This document shows positions 1 to 11,366 of a stretch of DNA of 64,000 bases, one piece after another. The position numbers and the translations under genes were made by a program. The DNA lies in contig QXEO01001868.1 in the NCBI GenBank assembly GCA_007115705.1, positions 464,430 through 528,429 of the forward strand, given 5' to 3'. The notes beneath the pieces are model-generated. The model saw only the letters and a list, made by a program, of their open reading frames with translations, did no database searches and was not told the DNA's origin. The DNA is from Dactylis glomerata (lineage: Eukaryota; Streptophyta; Magnoliopsida; Poales; Poaceae). How positions within the stretch are numbered: the stretch's first letter is position 1; each line of letters opens with the position of its first letter.

Positions 1-847
1 ATTACTCAACTTAATTCCACTACTAACGACTTGACTTCTCCCATGTTCTCAAGAACTAAACGAACTACTCACAAGACATCATATGGATCATGATCAGAGG
101 TGAAATAATAGTAAATAACAATCTAAACATAAATCTTAATTCAACGGTTCTACTCAAAAGCATCAACCACAAGAGTAATCAACACCGGGAAAGTTTCCCC
201 TAAGAATTTAACAACATTCAACTCAAGATGTTATAGCGGGATGGCGTGGTGATGGTGGAGATGAAGGTGCTGGTGATGGACATGATGATGATGATCCCGA
301 TGAAGTCCGGTGCGATGGCGATGACGATGGCGACGATCTCCCCTCTCCGGGAAGGAATTTCCCCGGCAGATTTCTGCCTGCCGGAGAGCTTTTCTCTCTA
401 TGGTGTTTTTCGCCCCGCAGAGGCGACGGTGTCTATCTCTGAGCCCCCCCCTTGACTTAGGTTTTTGGGCATGATGAAATACGCGAAGGGGCGATGGCAG
501 AAGTGGGCCAGGGGGCTCTTACCACAGGGCGGCGCAGCCAGGGGCTAGGCCGCGCCCCTGGTGGTGAGGCTGCCCTGTGGCCCCTGTTGCCTTCTCCTTC
601 TGGCTTCTTCAGTCTTGTGATAAAATATAATTTTCTGGTATTTTTCTGGAATTTTCCTGATCTTCGAAATATGATGTCTTGATGGTCCTTTTTCCAGCAG
701 AATCCTGACTCTGGCAGCAAATCCTCCAATGATCATCAAACATGTAAAAACAGAGGAAATAACATAAGTATCATCTCTAAATGTGAAATATATCAATGAA
801 TAACAGTAAATTATGATACAAAATAGTGATGCAAAATGGACGTATCA
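1..847 (-). repeat. LTR (partial) of an Athila/Sabrina-like gypsy element
   Basis: Read on the minus strand this stretch starts at 847 with TGATACGTCCATTTTGC, an LTR start I recall from large Pooideae gypsy families. It continues as AT-rich U3, then a GC-rich block near 495-590. It runs off the left edge of the window, so neither the other end nor the primer site is visible. The bases right of 847 (aaaagcccac) are not a polypurine tract, so 847 is an outer edge: either a 5' LTR in minus orientation or a solo LTR. The short open frames inside it are not genes. Confidence 0.75.
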
Positions 848-2880
848 AAAGCCCACTAAATCTAGGTGGCCAGCCAGAGTCTTATAAGGTGCACAAAGAG
901 GCACTATCACACCATATGGTGATGCATTTTAGATACGATTATATTGTGTCTTCTCTTATATATTGTATTATTTCTTCAGCCCCCCATGTGTTAGTCAAAT
1001 GGAGGAAGCCACATTAATTTTGTCAAAGTGCATTTGGATGTACCAAACATGTGAGAAAACATAGTGCAATATTTTAATGTTTATCCAATAAAGATAAAAT
1101 TGGTACCAAAAGTATGTAAACATCCTTAGAGTGGTTAATAAATACAATAAAAGGCGAAACACACATTCGTAGTGACAACCTGGTAAATTCAAGTGACCGA
1201 CCATAGTAAATTTATACGAAATCTTTGATTTATAGTTTTAAAATTTCCATGTTTTTTACTTAAATTTTATAGCTTCAAAGTTGTTAATGTATTTGTCATG
1301 TTAGAAGATACACAAGCAAACATGATGATGCATAGAGAGCATTTTCTTGTATTAGATAACATGCACATTATGAAGATAGATTAATGTTTATTGTTTTTCA
1401 TTATTTGTTTTATCTATACATATGTGCAAATCCACAAACAAAGACTGCAACTCTACCTTGCATTTGATCCAATGTGCTTGCCCTACATGCTTGCACATAA
1501 TGATATAATGCCATAAAACATTTCATTTTTTGCGGTTTGTTGTTTGTTGGGGCTTCACAGATGTTCCAGTCAACAAGATGAAACAACAATGAATATCTTA
1601 TGGAAGTTTGCTTAAATATACTGAGTTATGTGAACATAGATAATTTCAAGGTTTATTGTTTGCCAATTATTTAGTTTATATATACATATGTACAAAATAC
1701 ACAACTATGTACACGTGTGCATATACCATCAAATATGTGCACAATATTTTTTATAATACATAACGGGCATATAGAAAAGTATGTACTTTGACAAAATTGT
1801 GACATTATAAACTCATTTATTAATTATACAAAAAATAATATAAATAAATTATGCGCATGTTCAAACAAATATCTGATATTACTTCACACTTGTATATAGA
1901 TAGTTGTGATTGTTGAAGGACAAGCCAAAAGTGTGCAAGGTGCACATGTACGCAAATGGTTAGCATGATGAATGGTCTCTTTTATATTATAAGATTTCAG
2001 TATGATCTTTTCATAGCAATGTAGTAGATATTTTAATTTTCGTACATAGACAACTCGTATCATGAAACGGTATTATTTGAAAAATACCTATGTGCATTTT
2101 ATAGGAATTTCATCATGGATCCCCTTTTCTTTTGCACATTTATATAGGATTGACACATGTTTGTGCATTTTTAGGAAATGGCACATATGTCATGGGACCA
2201 TGAGAAAACATGGTAGTTTATGCAAATTACATCTATGGCCTATGTACCTCTAATTTTTGCCTCCACAAGATAAAGGAAGAGAACACTCATAGCCTTCTTT
2301 ATTCAAAGGAATTGCACAATAACTTTTTCAATATTGGTTGTTTGATTTGTAGGATTGAATTCTGTAAGAATTTTCCTAAGGAATATTTTGCACTCAGTAC
2401 CATAGGAAATCTAGGCTCAATTTTGCATGCCAGTATTTTCAAAACCAAAGTATTTCGGAACCAAAGTATTCCAACTCCTAGCTAACAAATTACATTTTTT
2501 CTCGTTTCTTAGTTTCATAGGAAAGAGGATGGAAAGCACTTTCTTCCATGATCTAGAAAAATAATAGTTTTGGAGAATACTTCAGCTTTAAAATCACATT
2601 GTTTATTGGATCCAAACACCTCAATTTTCTACTACTTTTTTATTTTCCACTCAAACCTCCTTTTCAAAATCTCTTGTTTTTTCTATGATGGAATCAAACA
2701 ATTTTTTGGCGCATATGAAATCTTATTGAATTGAAGTGAGCATGATATTGCAATCCTGACTTTTTTATATTCCTTTGTATTTACAATCAGAATTTAAAGA
2801 GGCCCTCAAAGAAATACAGTAGTTAAGGATACACATACATCGGACCATAAACATTGTCTTGACAGAAGATCCGAGCTTAG
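848..2880. other. AT-rich intergenic region
   Basis: No gene is seen. The stretch is strongly AT-rich. It holds two diverged copies of a motif (about 1383-1440 and 1652-1710: poly-T stretch, then tatacatatgtgcaaa-like sequence), which suggests an old degenerate repeat. The final few hundred bases must contain the promoter of the gene at 2991; I could not pick a convincing TATA box. Confidence 0.5.
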
Positions 2881-2990
2881 CGTGCATCGTCTCAGTCTCC
2901 TTCCCCATCTCAGATCGATCTCAATTCCTCGACTGAACCCCAGCACCTCTGTTCTGGTCTCCGCTCTCCGGCGGCGGCGAGGCCATCAAC

Positions 2991-5012
2991 ATGACCCAAT
3001 CCCCACTCCAAACCCTATCCCTCCTCTTCCTCCTCCTCCTCTCGATTGCCCCCGCCGCCACTGCGGCCGCCTTCTCCGGCATCGACGCCTTCCTCGCCTC
3101 CTCCGCCGCGCGCGACCCGTCGGCCACCAACGACACCTTCGGCTCCCTCCCTGCCGGCCTGCGCCGCGCGCTTTCCGTCCCGACCCCGATCCTCCCGTCC
3201 CGCCTCCTCTCCCTTTCCGTCGCCGTTCCCGTCAACGTACGCCTCGCCGGCCCCTCCTTCCCGGCCTCCTCCGCTCGCCTCCTCCCTTCCTATGTCTCGA
3301 CCGCCGTGTCCTCCGCGCCCTTCCACTCCAGCCGCCGCCCGCACCGCCTCGCTCTCTCCCACAGCATCCACCTCGACGTCGCCGCCCCCGCCGCGTCCTC
3401 CAAGCTCTCGACCCGGGCCGCGGCGGCCGTCCGCGCCCACCTCGAAGCAGCCCCCGCGCCCTTCCACGCCACAGCCCTCTCCTCCGTGCCTTACTCGCTT
3501 GTCGACGACCTGGTCGCTGAAGACTACCGAGCGCTCGTCGGCGCGGCTTCCTCCCCGGCCGTCTACATCTACTTGCTCGACCTCGGGCAGCAGCCTCGGC
3601 CCTACGCCTACACCGCGGCGCCCGGCTCAGCTGATTCCCACTCGCCCGGGTTCTCCCGCTGCCTCGCCCCTGTCTGGGCTGGCAAGGAGCGCTATATCTG
3701 GATCGACCTCGGTGCAGGCCCGGTGGACTACGGGCCGGCGCTGTCCGGTGACGGCGTCCTCCCTCGCGGTGAGTTTCATCCTCTCGCTGCTCTCCACGGC
3801 CGACCCAAGTCGGAGAAAGCACTCGTCGCCGATCTTGCCTCGCTGGTTCTCAGTGCTTACAAGTTGCTGCTAGTGCCTTCGCTCAGAATCCCAGTGCATT
3901 ATGAGAACTCTTTGGTTATTCGTTTTGTTCACATCCATGGAGAAGAGAAAGATTCTACCGGACTTGATTGGCGTTCAATTGAACAGTCCATTCGGGATGG
4001 AGATCTGCCCTATGATGGGCAGAGCTTGAAGTTTGATTTTCACAGTGTCAAGTACTCCGAGTGCCCAATTTGCTCATTTGTGATTGCCCGCTCAACACAC
4101 TCATTTACATCCAGGTTCTTGTTTGATAATTACACCATGATAGTGAGCGAGTACTTGGACTCCAAGCGGATGAGGCAGGTGCTATCGGACTCATCGGAGG
4201 AGATGCACCGTGTGGCTGGGATTCATGACAACTATGAGCATGACAAGGTTGTGCCAGTTTATGTGTTTGATTTGGATTATGATAAGCTCCTGTTACTAGA
4301 TAGATACCACCAAGCGGTAGCTTTCCGTGATATGGTGGTTGCTGTCAGGACAAGGAGTTCGCAAACGGTCAGTGACTACAGCTGTAATGGTCGACATGTG
4401 ATTACAATGACTAGGAATCTTGAGCGTCCGATCATCAGCTCAGTTCTGCAGACCATGTTTGGTGTGTCACCCACACACCAGTCATATAGCCCTGAGCATG
4501 ACGCCACAGTAGTTGATTATACTTGGAGCACTGGACATACACCATTTGGGCCGTTCTCAGAGACCAAATCACTGTCCTTTGTGCAGAAAGATGCAGCCCG
4601 TAGGAATGTTCTTCTTACCACCCTGAACTACACAATCAGTAGTACAGTTGATGTTCTGGACTCACTGGCTGCCCATGGTGGGGAGAATATACTCCTTAGA
4701 AAGAAAAGGCATGTTGAGTTCATTCAAAGGTGGAATCTGCTCACTTACAAGTTGGAGAAGGTGGTGTCAGCCATGTCCCGCCTGGATTACAATAAGGCAA
4801 TGTACTTTTTGCGATCTTCAGACCATGATATGTATGCCATTTACATGTTGGTTTATCAGGCTTCTCAGGACCTGGAGGCCTCACTGGTTTGCTTCAAAGA
4901 TCCACCATTCCCATGGGTATTAGTTTCCATGTCTGGAGTTCTCGTGCTTGCTTTTTTATTTGTGTATTCTAAGAGGGATAAACTGTTTAGTAGCAAAAGG
5001 AAGCAGTTCTGA
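2991..5012 (+). CDS. Secretory-pathway type I membrane protein of unknown function (At5g58100-like)
   Basis: This is an intact single-exon gene of 673 residues. The first ~26 residues form a signal peptide (hydrophobic core SLLFLLLLSIAP, then alanine-rich). A long lumenal region follows, and there is one membrane segment at about 641-660 (PWVLVSMSGVLVLAFLFVYS) with a 13-residue basic tail. The tail ends K-R-K-Q-F, which fits the KxKxx dilysine signal that returns proteins from Golgi to ER. The 5' third is very GC-rich (grass-type gradient) and the 3' part is balanced. The ATG at 2991 is chosen because it directly precedes the signal peptide. The overall layout resembles a single-copy plant family represented by Arabidopsis At5g58100; I recall a pollen-exine phenotype there but cannot verify it. 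No catalytic motif was recognised. Confidence 0.85.
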   Translation: MTQSPLQTLSLLFLLLLSIAPAATAAAFSGIDAFLASSAARDPSATNDTFGSLPAGLRRALSVPTPILPSRLLSLSVAVPVNVRLAGPSFPASSARLLPSYVSTAVSSAPFHSSRRPHRLALSHSIHLDVAAPAASSKLSTRAAAAVRAHLEAAPAPFHATALSSVPYSLVDDLVAEDYRALVGAASSPAVYIYLLDLGQQPRPYAYTAAPGSADSHSPGFSRCLAPVWAGKERYIWIDLGAGPVDYGPALSGDGVLPRGEFHPLAALHGRPKSEKALVADLASLVLSAYKLLLVPSLRIPVHYENSLVIRFVHIHGEEKDSTGLDWRSIEQSIRDGDLPYDGQSLKFDFHSVKYSECPICSFVIARSTHSFTSRFLFDNYTMIVSEYLDSKRMRQVLSDSSEEMHRVAGIHDNYEHDKVVPVYVFDLDYDKLLLLDRYHQAVAFRDMVVAVRTRSSQTVSDYSCNGRHVITMTRNLERPIISSVLQTMFGVSPTHQSYSPEHDATVVDYTWSTGHTPFGPFSETKSLSFVQKDAARRNVLLTTLNYTISSTVDVLDSLAAHGGENILLRKKRHVEFIQRWNLLTYKLEKVVSAMSRLDYNKAMYFLRSSDHDMYAIYMLVYQASQDLEASLVCFKDPPFPWVLVSMSGVLVLAFLFVYSKRDKLFSSKRKQF

Positions 5013-6230
5013 GTTCTGGCAGCAGTTTTGTTGGTGGATACTGTTTGAAAGATTTGTCCTGATGATACTGTAGTTGACAGCTGCCAGGAATTTGTATCCT
5101 TGCATAGTACATGGAGCTGTGACTTGACACTGGGAATGATGCATCTTGTTCCAACAAGATAAAATTACTTATAAGAGGTACTCTAGATTATTTGATGGAA
5201 GCAATGCTTCCACTAGTATTGTAAATTTAATGTGCCTGAATTGCCCTTCATGCATAATGTTGATCTAGATTTTGGAGACACGAAATGTTTTATGTTGTTC
5301 ACTAGCACGTTTCCATCATATTCGCTGTTTGCATCCTATGCTCATGCCTACTTTCATTGTGTTAAATTCTACAACTTTTGTGTCAGAAAAACAGTTTTAA
5401 TAGGTGCTACTACAACCTATTTCATGGTCTTTTCACATCCTGTTGTTCTGTTATATTTGCATTTCGACATATTGACTTTTCATAAGAGTTACTGGATTAC
5501 AGCAGTATTTCTGGACAACTATCCCAACTCTTGACTATTTGCCTTCAGTCCTTAGGAATTTGTGCTACATAGGGAGGGAACCCTTCAGGTCTGTATGAAG
5601 CTGAAATGAATAGCTGATGTTTTTGAGAAGCTTAAGTTTTGGTCCAATTGTAGCTCCTGTTTTCCTATTCGGTGTGCTGCTGCTTGATTAGTCCCCTACT
5701 TAGTATATCAGCATTGCAATGAATGCAAGTTAATCAAATAAACACAAAACTTTGCGTATTAAAACAATCAAGTGCACTTCATCTTTGGTTTCAGAAAACT
5801 CGAGACTTGGTTGGAAATCCTAATTGTAGAGGCAAAATAGCAGGGAATTCGACAGTCCTAGTAGCTTTCCAGTGTACTGCTGAGCAATCAGACATCAATT
5901 TATCTGAAACAGCACCCATCAGGCTTATTCAGTATTGGTAAACTGAGAGTGAATGCTGCTCCAAGATACATTCCAAGTTTAATCTATAACAGTGACCACA
6001 TTCCAGAAGATGTGCTATCAGAGGCATGTGGATTTGCCAAATGGAGAGTGGAGACGCGCATTTTCGTTTTTCTTTCAGTATAGAGGGAGACGATTGAAGT
6101 TAGAGCAACTTTTCTCCACTCACAACAGAACTATATATATTCATCACATCAACTTTTGAATCTACAGGATACAATACACAGGAGAAGCCAGGGATACCCT
6201 GCCCAGTTATTTTCTTAGGCGATACAGATA
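5013..6230. other. 3' UTR and intergenic sequence
   Basis: The first few hundred bases probably form the 3' untranslated region of the membrane-protein gene. Short open frames here (for example 5232-5534 and 5723-5941) have no recognisable protein features. No transposon ends were found. Confidence 0.5.
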
Positions 6231-6234
6231 TACT

Positions 6235-7400
6235 ACTTGAATATAGCCAGGAACTGTGGGAAATTGAGTACAGTATTTGGACTAGGGTCCTCCGGAGCCC
6301 ACAGCGAAGGCTCGTCGATTGTTGCAGCTTTAAATTTGCTACGGCCTACTTCTAACAGAAAGTGGTGGATCATGAAGTGGGTGTTGAACGCTTGGCTGGG
6401 GTTCCCCAGGGTTTTCAGGTTCCGGTGTGCTGCCATATGAACCGTAAACAGGAGTTGGAGGCACTGCAACACAAGCAATTGATGAGTGCAATGATTAGAG
6501 ACCCATGCGTGCAATGGATTTGGGCTACCTGGAGCGGCTGGAGGCTTCACGGCTGGAGCAGCCGGAGTACCGTTTCCCGGCTAAGGAGCATAGGATGATG
6601 AAGAGAAGAAAGAGCTCATCCGTGGCTTCCCGTGCGACATGAGCAGCACCAGGGAGCGCAGAGACGAGCGTGGAGCAAGAGCAAGTGCCATCCTCTTCAG
6701 TTCTAGCAAGCTAGACAGAGACAGGTTGATCGGTGATGAGGTGACTGCCTCCTGGCTCCAGGATTTGTATGCCTATTTATCTACAGTAGAACTCTACAGT
6801 CGTACACTCGGTATCTCACGGATCGGAGCTACGACCCGGCTACCTTGGAATACAATTGGAATGCCTGTGTTCATACCATGTGGATAACTGCATTTTGTCA
6901 ACTGCTCTGCCACTGCCTGAGCTGCTGTTGCTTCAGCATAATCCGATGCCAGTCGCAGGTTTGGAACAACGAATGAGCATCTCGGCCGTTTCCCGTTTTC
7001 GAAGTTCCCAAGATCAAACTTTAGTTATATATATGTATACCGTTTCAACTTTCAAAATTCCTGCGGCGAAACGTGCGTTCACAAGGCAGGAGTATCATCG
7101 TCATAGGGAATGTCCAGAATGTTATTCTTGAGCCAAGTTGCTCTGCCAGACTCTGCCACTGGTCAAGCCAATGGAGTGCAGATAGAGCCCCATGCATTCT
7201 TCTTCAGGGTTGCTCTGCTGCTGGCCTGGTCAATGGGGGTTAGTAATGTCTCACCACCTTAGTTCAAAAAATGTGTCACCACCTTAGCACCACAATGGAG
7301 GTTCAGGACATTCAAACACTTCTATCGGTCCTGGGCTGGCCTTGTACTTAGAAATTATTGCTATGTGAAAGTTTTAGCAATACTATGCCAAATCTCAGCT
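6235..7400. repeat. Duplicated segment, left copy (partner 48965-50225)
   Basis: This segment is collinear with 48965-50225. Shared landmarks are the small minus-strand gene, its upstream tgcctatttatc tract (6767; 49630), the gttcataccat tract (6870; 49680), the gccaagttgctct tract (7133; 50001) and the gttttagca tract (7370; 50208). Both copies have the same orientation. The similarity is broken by many small indels, so the duplication is old. The whole 38-kb transposon nest lies between the copies. Confidence 0.75.
6339..6691 (-). pseudogene. Decayed copy of the small proline-rich two-exon gene
   Basis: The start at 6691 gives MALALAPRSSLRSLVLLMSH, clearly paralogous to the gene starting at 49549. 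The first exon is cut by an in-frame TAG at 6581-6583 after 36 codons, although the homologous sequence continues past it to the exon end near 6527. The donor is GTAG rather than GTAAG. The second exon still encodes the recognisable end (...QHPLHDPPLSVRSRP, stop at 6339-6341). A shorter product could still be made, but by comparison with the intact paralogue this copy is broken. Confidence 0.7.
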
Positions 7401-7490
7401 AGACTTCAATATAGGAAATCTGGACAACGAAATCGAAATTTTTTTATACTGGGATTTTTCTTTGATGAATACTATATTTATTGTAAGATA

Positions 7491-7768
7491 CTCCCTCCAT
7501 CCTCAAATAAGTGTACATCTAGCTCTAAAATTTATCCATAAAAGGATGTACTATTTTTTCAATGCATATTTAAGTAGGAAAAAGTCTTTTTTTTTCTCAT
7601 CACATGGGAATCAAGGCCAATAGTATTTTCTTATTTTCCTACATGCATTTAGCTCATTGGAGGTGGAGAAATTAAAGAGGAAAGAGATGGTGAGTGTTAC
7701 CTTTCCAATGCAAAAAGCTTAATTTTTTTGGAAAACTCAAACATACACTCTTTGGTGGACGGAGGAAG
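7491..7768. mobile_element. Stowaway MITE (Tc1/mariner type)
   Basis: This 278-bp element has inverted ends ctccctccatcctcaaataag and the complement of cttattt-like/ggacggaggaag. It is flanked by TA on both sides (7489-7490 and 7769-7770). It has no coding capacity. Confidence 0.8.
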
Positions 7769-7778
7769 TAGTAAGTAA

Positions 7779-8061
7779 GGCCTTTCACAATGGGAGTTTC
7801 TTAGCGCAGTATCCTAGGCATTTTGCTTATGTGGCACTATATTAAATGAGTAAAGAGAGAGGTGTTGTATCTTAGCTAAGATACAACCTTTGTATGCAAC
7901 CATAGGCAAAAAACATTGCTAGCCCAATCAAATACATGCATGAGCCCCAAATCATTAAATTTAGATACAACCCTTAATATATAATACATTGGAGAGGTTG
8001 TTTCTTCAAATATACCACTACCTAGGATACCGCGCTAAGAAACAATGCATTGGAGAAGGCC
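7779..8061. mobile_element. Tourist MITE (PIF/Harbinger type)
   Basis: The ends are ggcctttcacaatggg and ...cattggagaaggcc, with inner inverted blocks tttcttagcgc / gcgctaagaaa. A TAA target duplication flanks the element (7776-7778 and 8062-8064). It is 283 bp long and lies 10 bp from the neighbouring Stowaway element. Confidence 0.85.
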
Positions 8062-8239
8062 TAACAGAGAGTTTCTATCGACACATTAAACAATGAGGCC
8101 GCCTTGAATGTTGGAGCTGCATCTTACACAAGTCTCGAGGAACCACATGACCAAAAATTAGATGCAATATAATTTGGGACGAAGGGAGTATAATTTGGGA
8201 CAACCGGTGGTCCAGGGTGGTGGTGGCGCCTAGCCGGCC

Positions 8240-9276
8240 TGCTGCAGCATGGCGGCGAGGACTTTATGGGCTTGATCAGGGCTCAGCCAGGCCCCTTGGA
8301 GGCATGTGTGCCCTTGCTGCCGTGTCCTATCGGCCGCGACAGCGGTGGAGGCAGTTCCCTCCCGCTCGGCTGTGGAGCTGCCATCCCTGACTCTTGTTGC
8401 GCTCTCTGCTTCTGTCCTCTAGGCCACGTGACGGTGATCACAGTGAGACAACAAGGGTGGCGTCGAAACCGCGGTGGCGCATGTTGATCTACAGTCACCA
8501 GATGACTTTGATGGTTGATAGAGCATTGGGATAGTTTGCCTGCTCTACCTTCATCATAGGAGTGCGAACAATTATGCCGTCGTCATCGATGGCGATGTGA
8601 AGATCCTTGTTCCCATGGCTAGTGGCGACCCCGTACACCTTAGGTTTGCCTCGGCACCTTCCTCGCTGTGATTCCAAGGTGTTGTGGGAGATCATGGTGG
8701 TCATGTTGGAAGATAGCTGGAGGTTCATCTCGCTTGCTCAGGTCGAGTCGAGAGGTTCCAGAGACTACTCGCAGTGGTTTGGGAGCAGTATTTATGTCAG
8801 ACATTTGGCAATTTGCAGCAGTGTTCCCTGCGAGTGGGGGTGGCGAAGACTTTCTTTTTGGCGGTCTCAGTTTCTATGGTGAAATTCCTAAGTCCGACCT
8901 TCGGTGGTTGTGCTTGGCATTAGCGGCTTTCTAGTCGTTTCTTTGTTGAAGACATTGTTTAGTGATTGGACCCTCTCCAGGGTGAAAACTCAGGTTCTGA
9001 CCATGCGGGTAAGACTAGACAACTACAGTGTTTGTGCACTGTAACATTCTGAAGGCGTCGCTTTGTAGAACCTTTTTCAGAGTCTAGGTATTGCCACTGG
9101 TGGTGCTATTGCTGCTATAAGTCTGTGTATGTTTCGGCGGGTCTTTTTATTTCCTTTTCTTCTTTTTTAGCTATGTGCATCGTTGATGTCTAGATTTGAT
9201 CTATGTTATGTTGTTGCAGGTGCTAGATGTATTTGATATTATCTTAATATTAGTATATTCTCTTTATAAAAAATAT
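8240..9276 (+). mobile_element. Non-autonomous poly(A)-type retroposon, degenerate
   Basis: A GC-rich 5' part (8240-8480) grades into a T-rich 3' part ending ttgatattatcttaatatta followed by a short A tract near 9270. Internal phrases such as 'tctccagggtgaaaact' resemble 3' portions of long non-coding retroposons common in Pooideae genomes. No open frame has recognisable domains. I could not define a target duplication, so the ends are approximate. Confidence 0.5.
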
Positions 9277-9606
9277 ATATGTAAGCGACATATTGAAGGA
9301 TTAAACAACCATTCTAAACACATCTACTAGCAAAGACGGTAAGTAGATGGCGCCAGCTGTGTGAGTGGTGTGTAACAAGTATGGCCCACATGGCAGTGAG
9401 GGTGTGAGCTGTGTGGCAGCTGGGTGTACGTGGGTACGTCAGTGCAAGTTAAGCATTGTAAACAGAAGGACTAAGTATGAAGAAATAGAAACTGAATTTT
9501 CCAATCTGCCTACGTCACCTCTGTTCTGTTCTTCTTCTTCGTCAAGAAATCGAATTTATTTCGTTTATCTTGTCCTCACAATTTCTGGGCAGAGTTTTGT
9601 GGCTGC
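9277..9606. repeat. Possible Copia-type LTR remnant
   Basis: This stretch contains an R/U5-like segment: 'gaagaaatagaaa' followed by a pyrimidine-rich 'ctgttctgttcttcttcttc' block. I associate that arrangement with Copia LTRs of grasses. The termini are not clear, and a Tourist-like element interrupts the right side. The call is tentative. Confidence 0.3.
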
Positions 9607-9609
9607 TTA

Positions 9610-9916
9610 GATTAGTCACAATGAAAGTATCATAGCTAGTATCATACATGCTATACATTGTTAAAAATCTAATATGACACGATAATTAATGAAGAAAGAG
9701 GTGTGAGTGGTATCTGATACCGCAAAACTAGAAAGTCTACTACTAGCAAATATATCATGTACACATATTTACCTTGAGATTCTACAAAACATTAAATATA
9801 ATATAACTATGATACACTACTTTATGATACTATGCATTGTACATTGTACAGGTGATATTATATGGTATTATCATATGCATGACACTAGTATATGATACTA
9901 TGCATTGTGACTAGTC
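9610..9916. mobile_element. Tourist-like MITE
   Basis: The 307-bp element begins gattagtcacaatgaaagta and ends with the near-complement ...catTGTGACTAGTC. It is flanked by TTA on both sides (9607-9609 and 9917-9919). The interior is AT-rich with repeated 'tatgatacta' motifs. Confidence 0.8.
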
Positions 9917-10019
9917 TTAGTTTTCTCCTCTCGATTTTGAGCTGTAATTCCTGGTCGGGTCATGATTGAGAAAGATCGCTCCTCTCGATTTCTGCATTTT
10001 CTGGAAGTTAGAATTTTTT

Positions 10020-11366
10020 TTGACTTTCCAACCTTGTCGAAAGTGAGCACTCGCAGCGGGCTCCAGATTACAAGTTCCTTGAGAAGGCATGGACTGATAG
10101 CAGCATGCAGTGGGACTAGATCCTTGCAGGAAACTAGGTCGCGGTTAAACCAAGTGGCAGGCTCCTTAAAAGATTGGAGCCGTGCCACCATTGGTTCAAT
10201 GCGAAAGAAGATCCGTAAGCTTGAGGGACGATTACGATATATTCGCGGGGAGCGACCCTCTGAACCCTTGCTTGAGGAGGAATGTACAGTGGAGTGGGAT
10301 CTTTGTGAACTTTTCGAAAGAGAAGAGATTACGGCCCGCCAACGGTCACGCGTGTAGTGGCTTCGAGAAGGGGACCGCAACACCTCCTTCTTTCATGCAA
10401 GGGCTTCTGCGAGACATAGAAAAAATAAAATTGATATGCTTTTACGAGCAGATGGCTCGAAATGTGAAGTGCAATCAGAAATTAAAGGTATGGTTCATGT
10501 TTATTATGAGAGCCTTTTTCTTCTGAAACTTGTACTTCAGTGGATGCAGTTCTAGATGCAGTTCCTTCAAAGGTAACGGCGGAGATGAATGTTGACCTTT
10601 GTAAACCATACCTTGATGAAGAGATTGTGGCTGCCTTGTTTCAAATGGGACAAACAAAAGTGCCCGGCCCTAATGGGTTCCTGGCTTTTTTTCACCAAAC
10701 TCAGTGGGACTTCTTCAAGGAAGAAATATGTCATGCGGTACGGTCTTTCATTCATGGAGGTGAGGTTCCAGAGGGTTTCTATGATTATGTCATAGTGATG
10801 ATCCCAAAAGTCACTAAACCAAAGGACCTAAAGAATTTTAGACCAATCAATTTATGTAATGTGATTTACAAGATCGCGTCTAAAGTATTGACGAATAGGC
10901 TCAAAGTGATCTTGCCTCTTATAATATCAGAGAACTAGAGTGCTTTTGTTCCTGGCAGGCTCATTACTGATAATGCCTTTATGGCCTTTGAGTGCTTGCA
11001 TATCATCCGCCATCAGGACAACAAACGATCTTACTTTGCCCTCAAGACCGATATGATGAAGGCTTATGACAGGGTGGAGTGGGACTACCTGCATGGCTAT
11101 TTGAGCAAGCTTGGTTTTGCCCCGGAGTGGATCAGTTAAATTAGGCAATGTGTTACTTGTGTGAGATATGTTGTTTAAGTGAATGGCGAATTAACTGATC
11201 CTGTTGTTCCTTCTAGAGGCATCCGGCAAGGGGACCCCATTAGCCCCTATTTGTTTCTTCTCTGCACTGAAGGACTGTCTAATTTATTGCAGCAAAGTGA
11301 GAACCGAGGTGAGCTCTATGGAGTAAAAAATGGTAGACTCGGTCCTCCTATATCCCATTTACTGTT
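10020..11366 (+). pseudogene. LINE ORF2 piece 1: pre-RT linker and RT fingers/palm
   Basis: The reading frame shifts several times. Recognisable stretches are ARQRSRV-WLREGDRNTSFFHARAS (about 10330-10400), KVPGPNGF (about 10660), NFRPINLCNVIYKIASKVL (about 10838-10895), AFVPGRLITDNA, LKTDMMKAYDRVEWDYL (about 11042-11093) and GIRQGDPISPYLFLLCTEGL (about 11218-11277). This is the canonical plant LINE RT order. It stops at GPPISHLL, just before the catalytic FADD motif, where the gypsy fragment begins. Stops occur at 10936, 11137 and 11176. Confidence 0.9.

Noticed and set aside
246..729. Open frames at the left edge
   Set aside because: They fall inside the LTR and reflect its GC-rich block.
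2882..3873. Long open frames in other phases over the 5' part of the membrane-protein gene
   Set aside because: They are Pro/Arg/Ser-rich products of GC-rich third positions overlapping the real frame; they have no start context or domain.
8160..8190. Stowaway-like end (gggacgaagggagta)
   Set aside because: No matching opposite end or TA pair could be fixed; probably a fragment.
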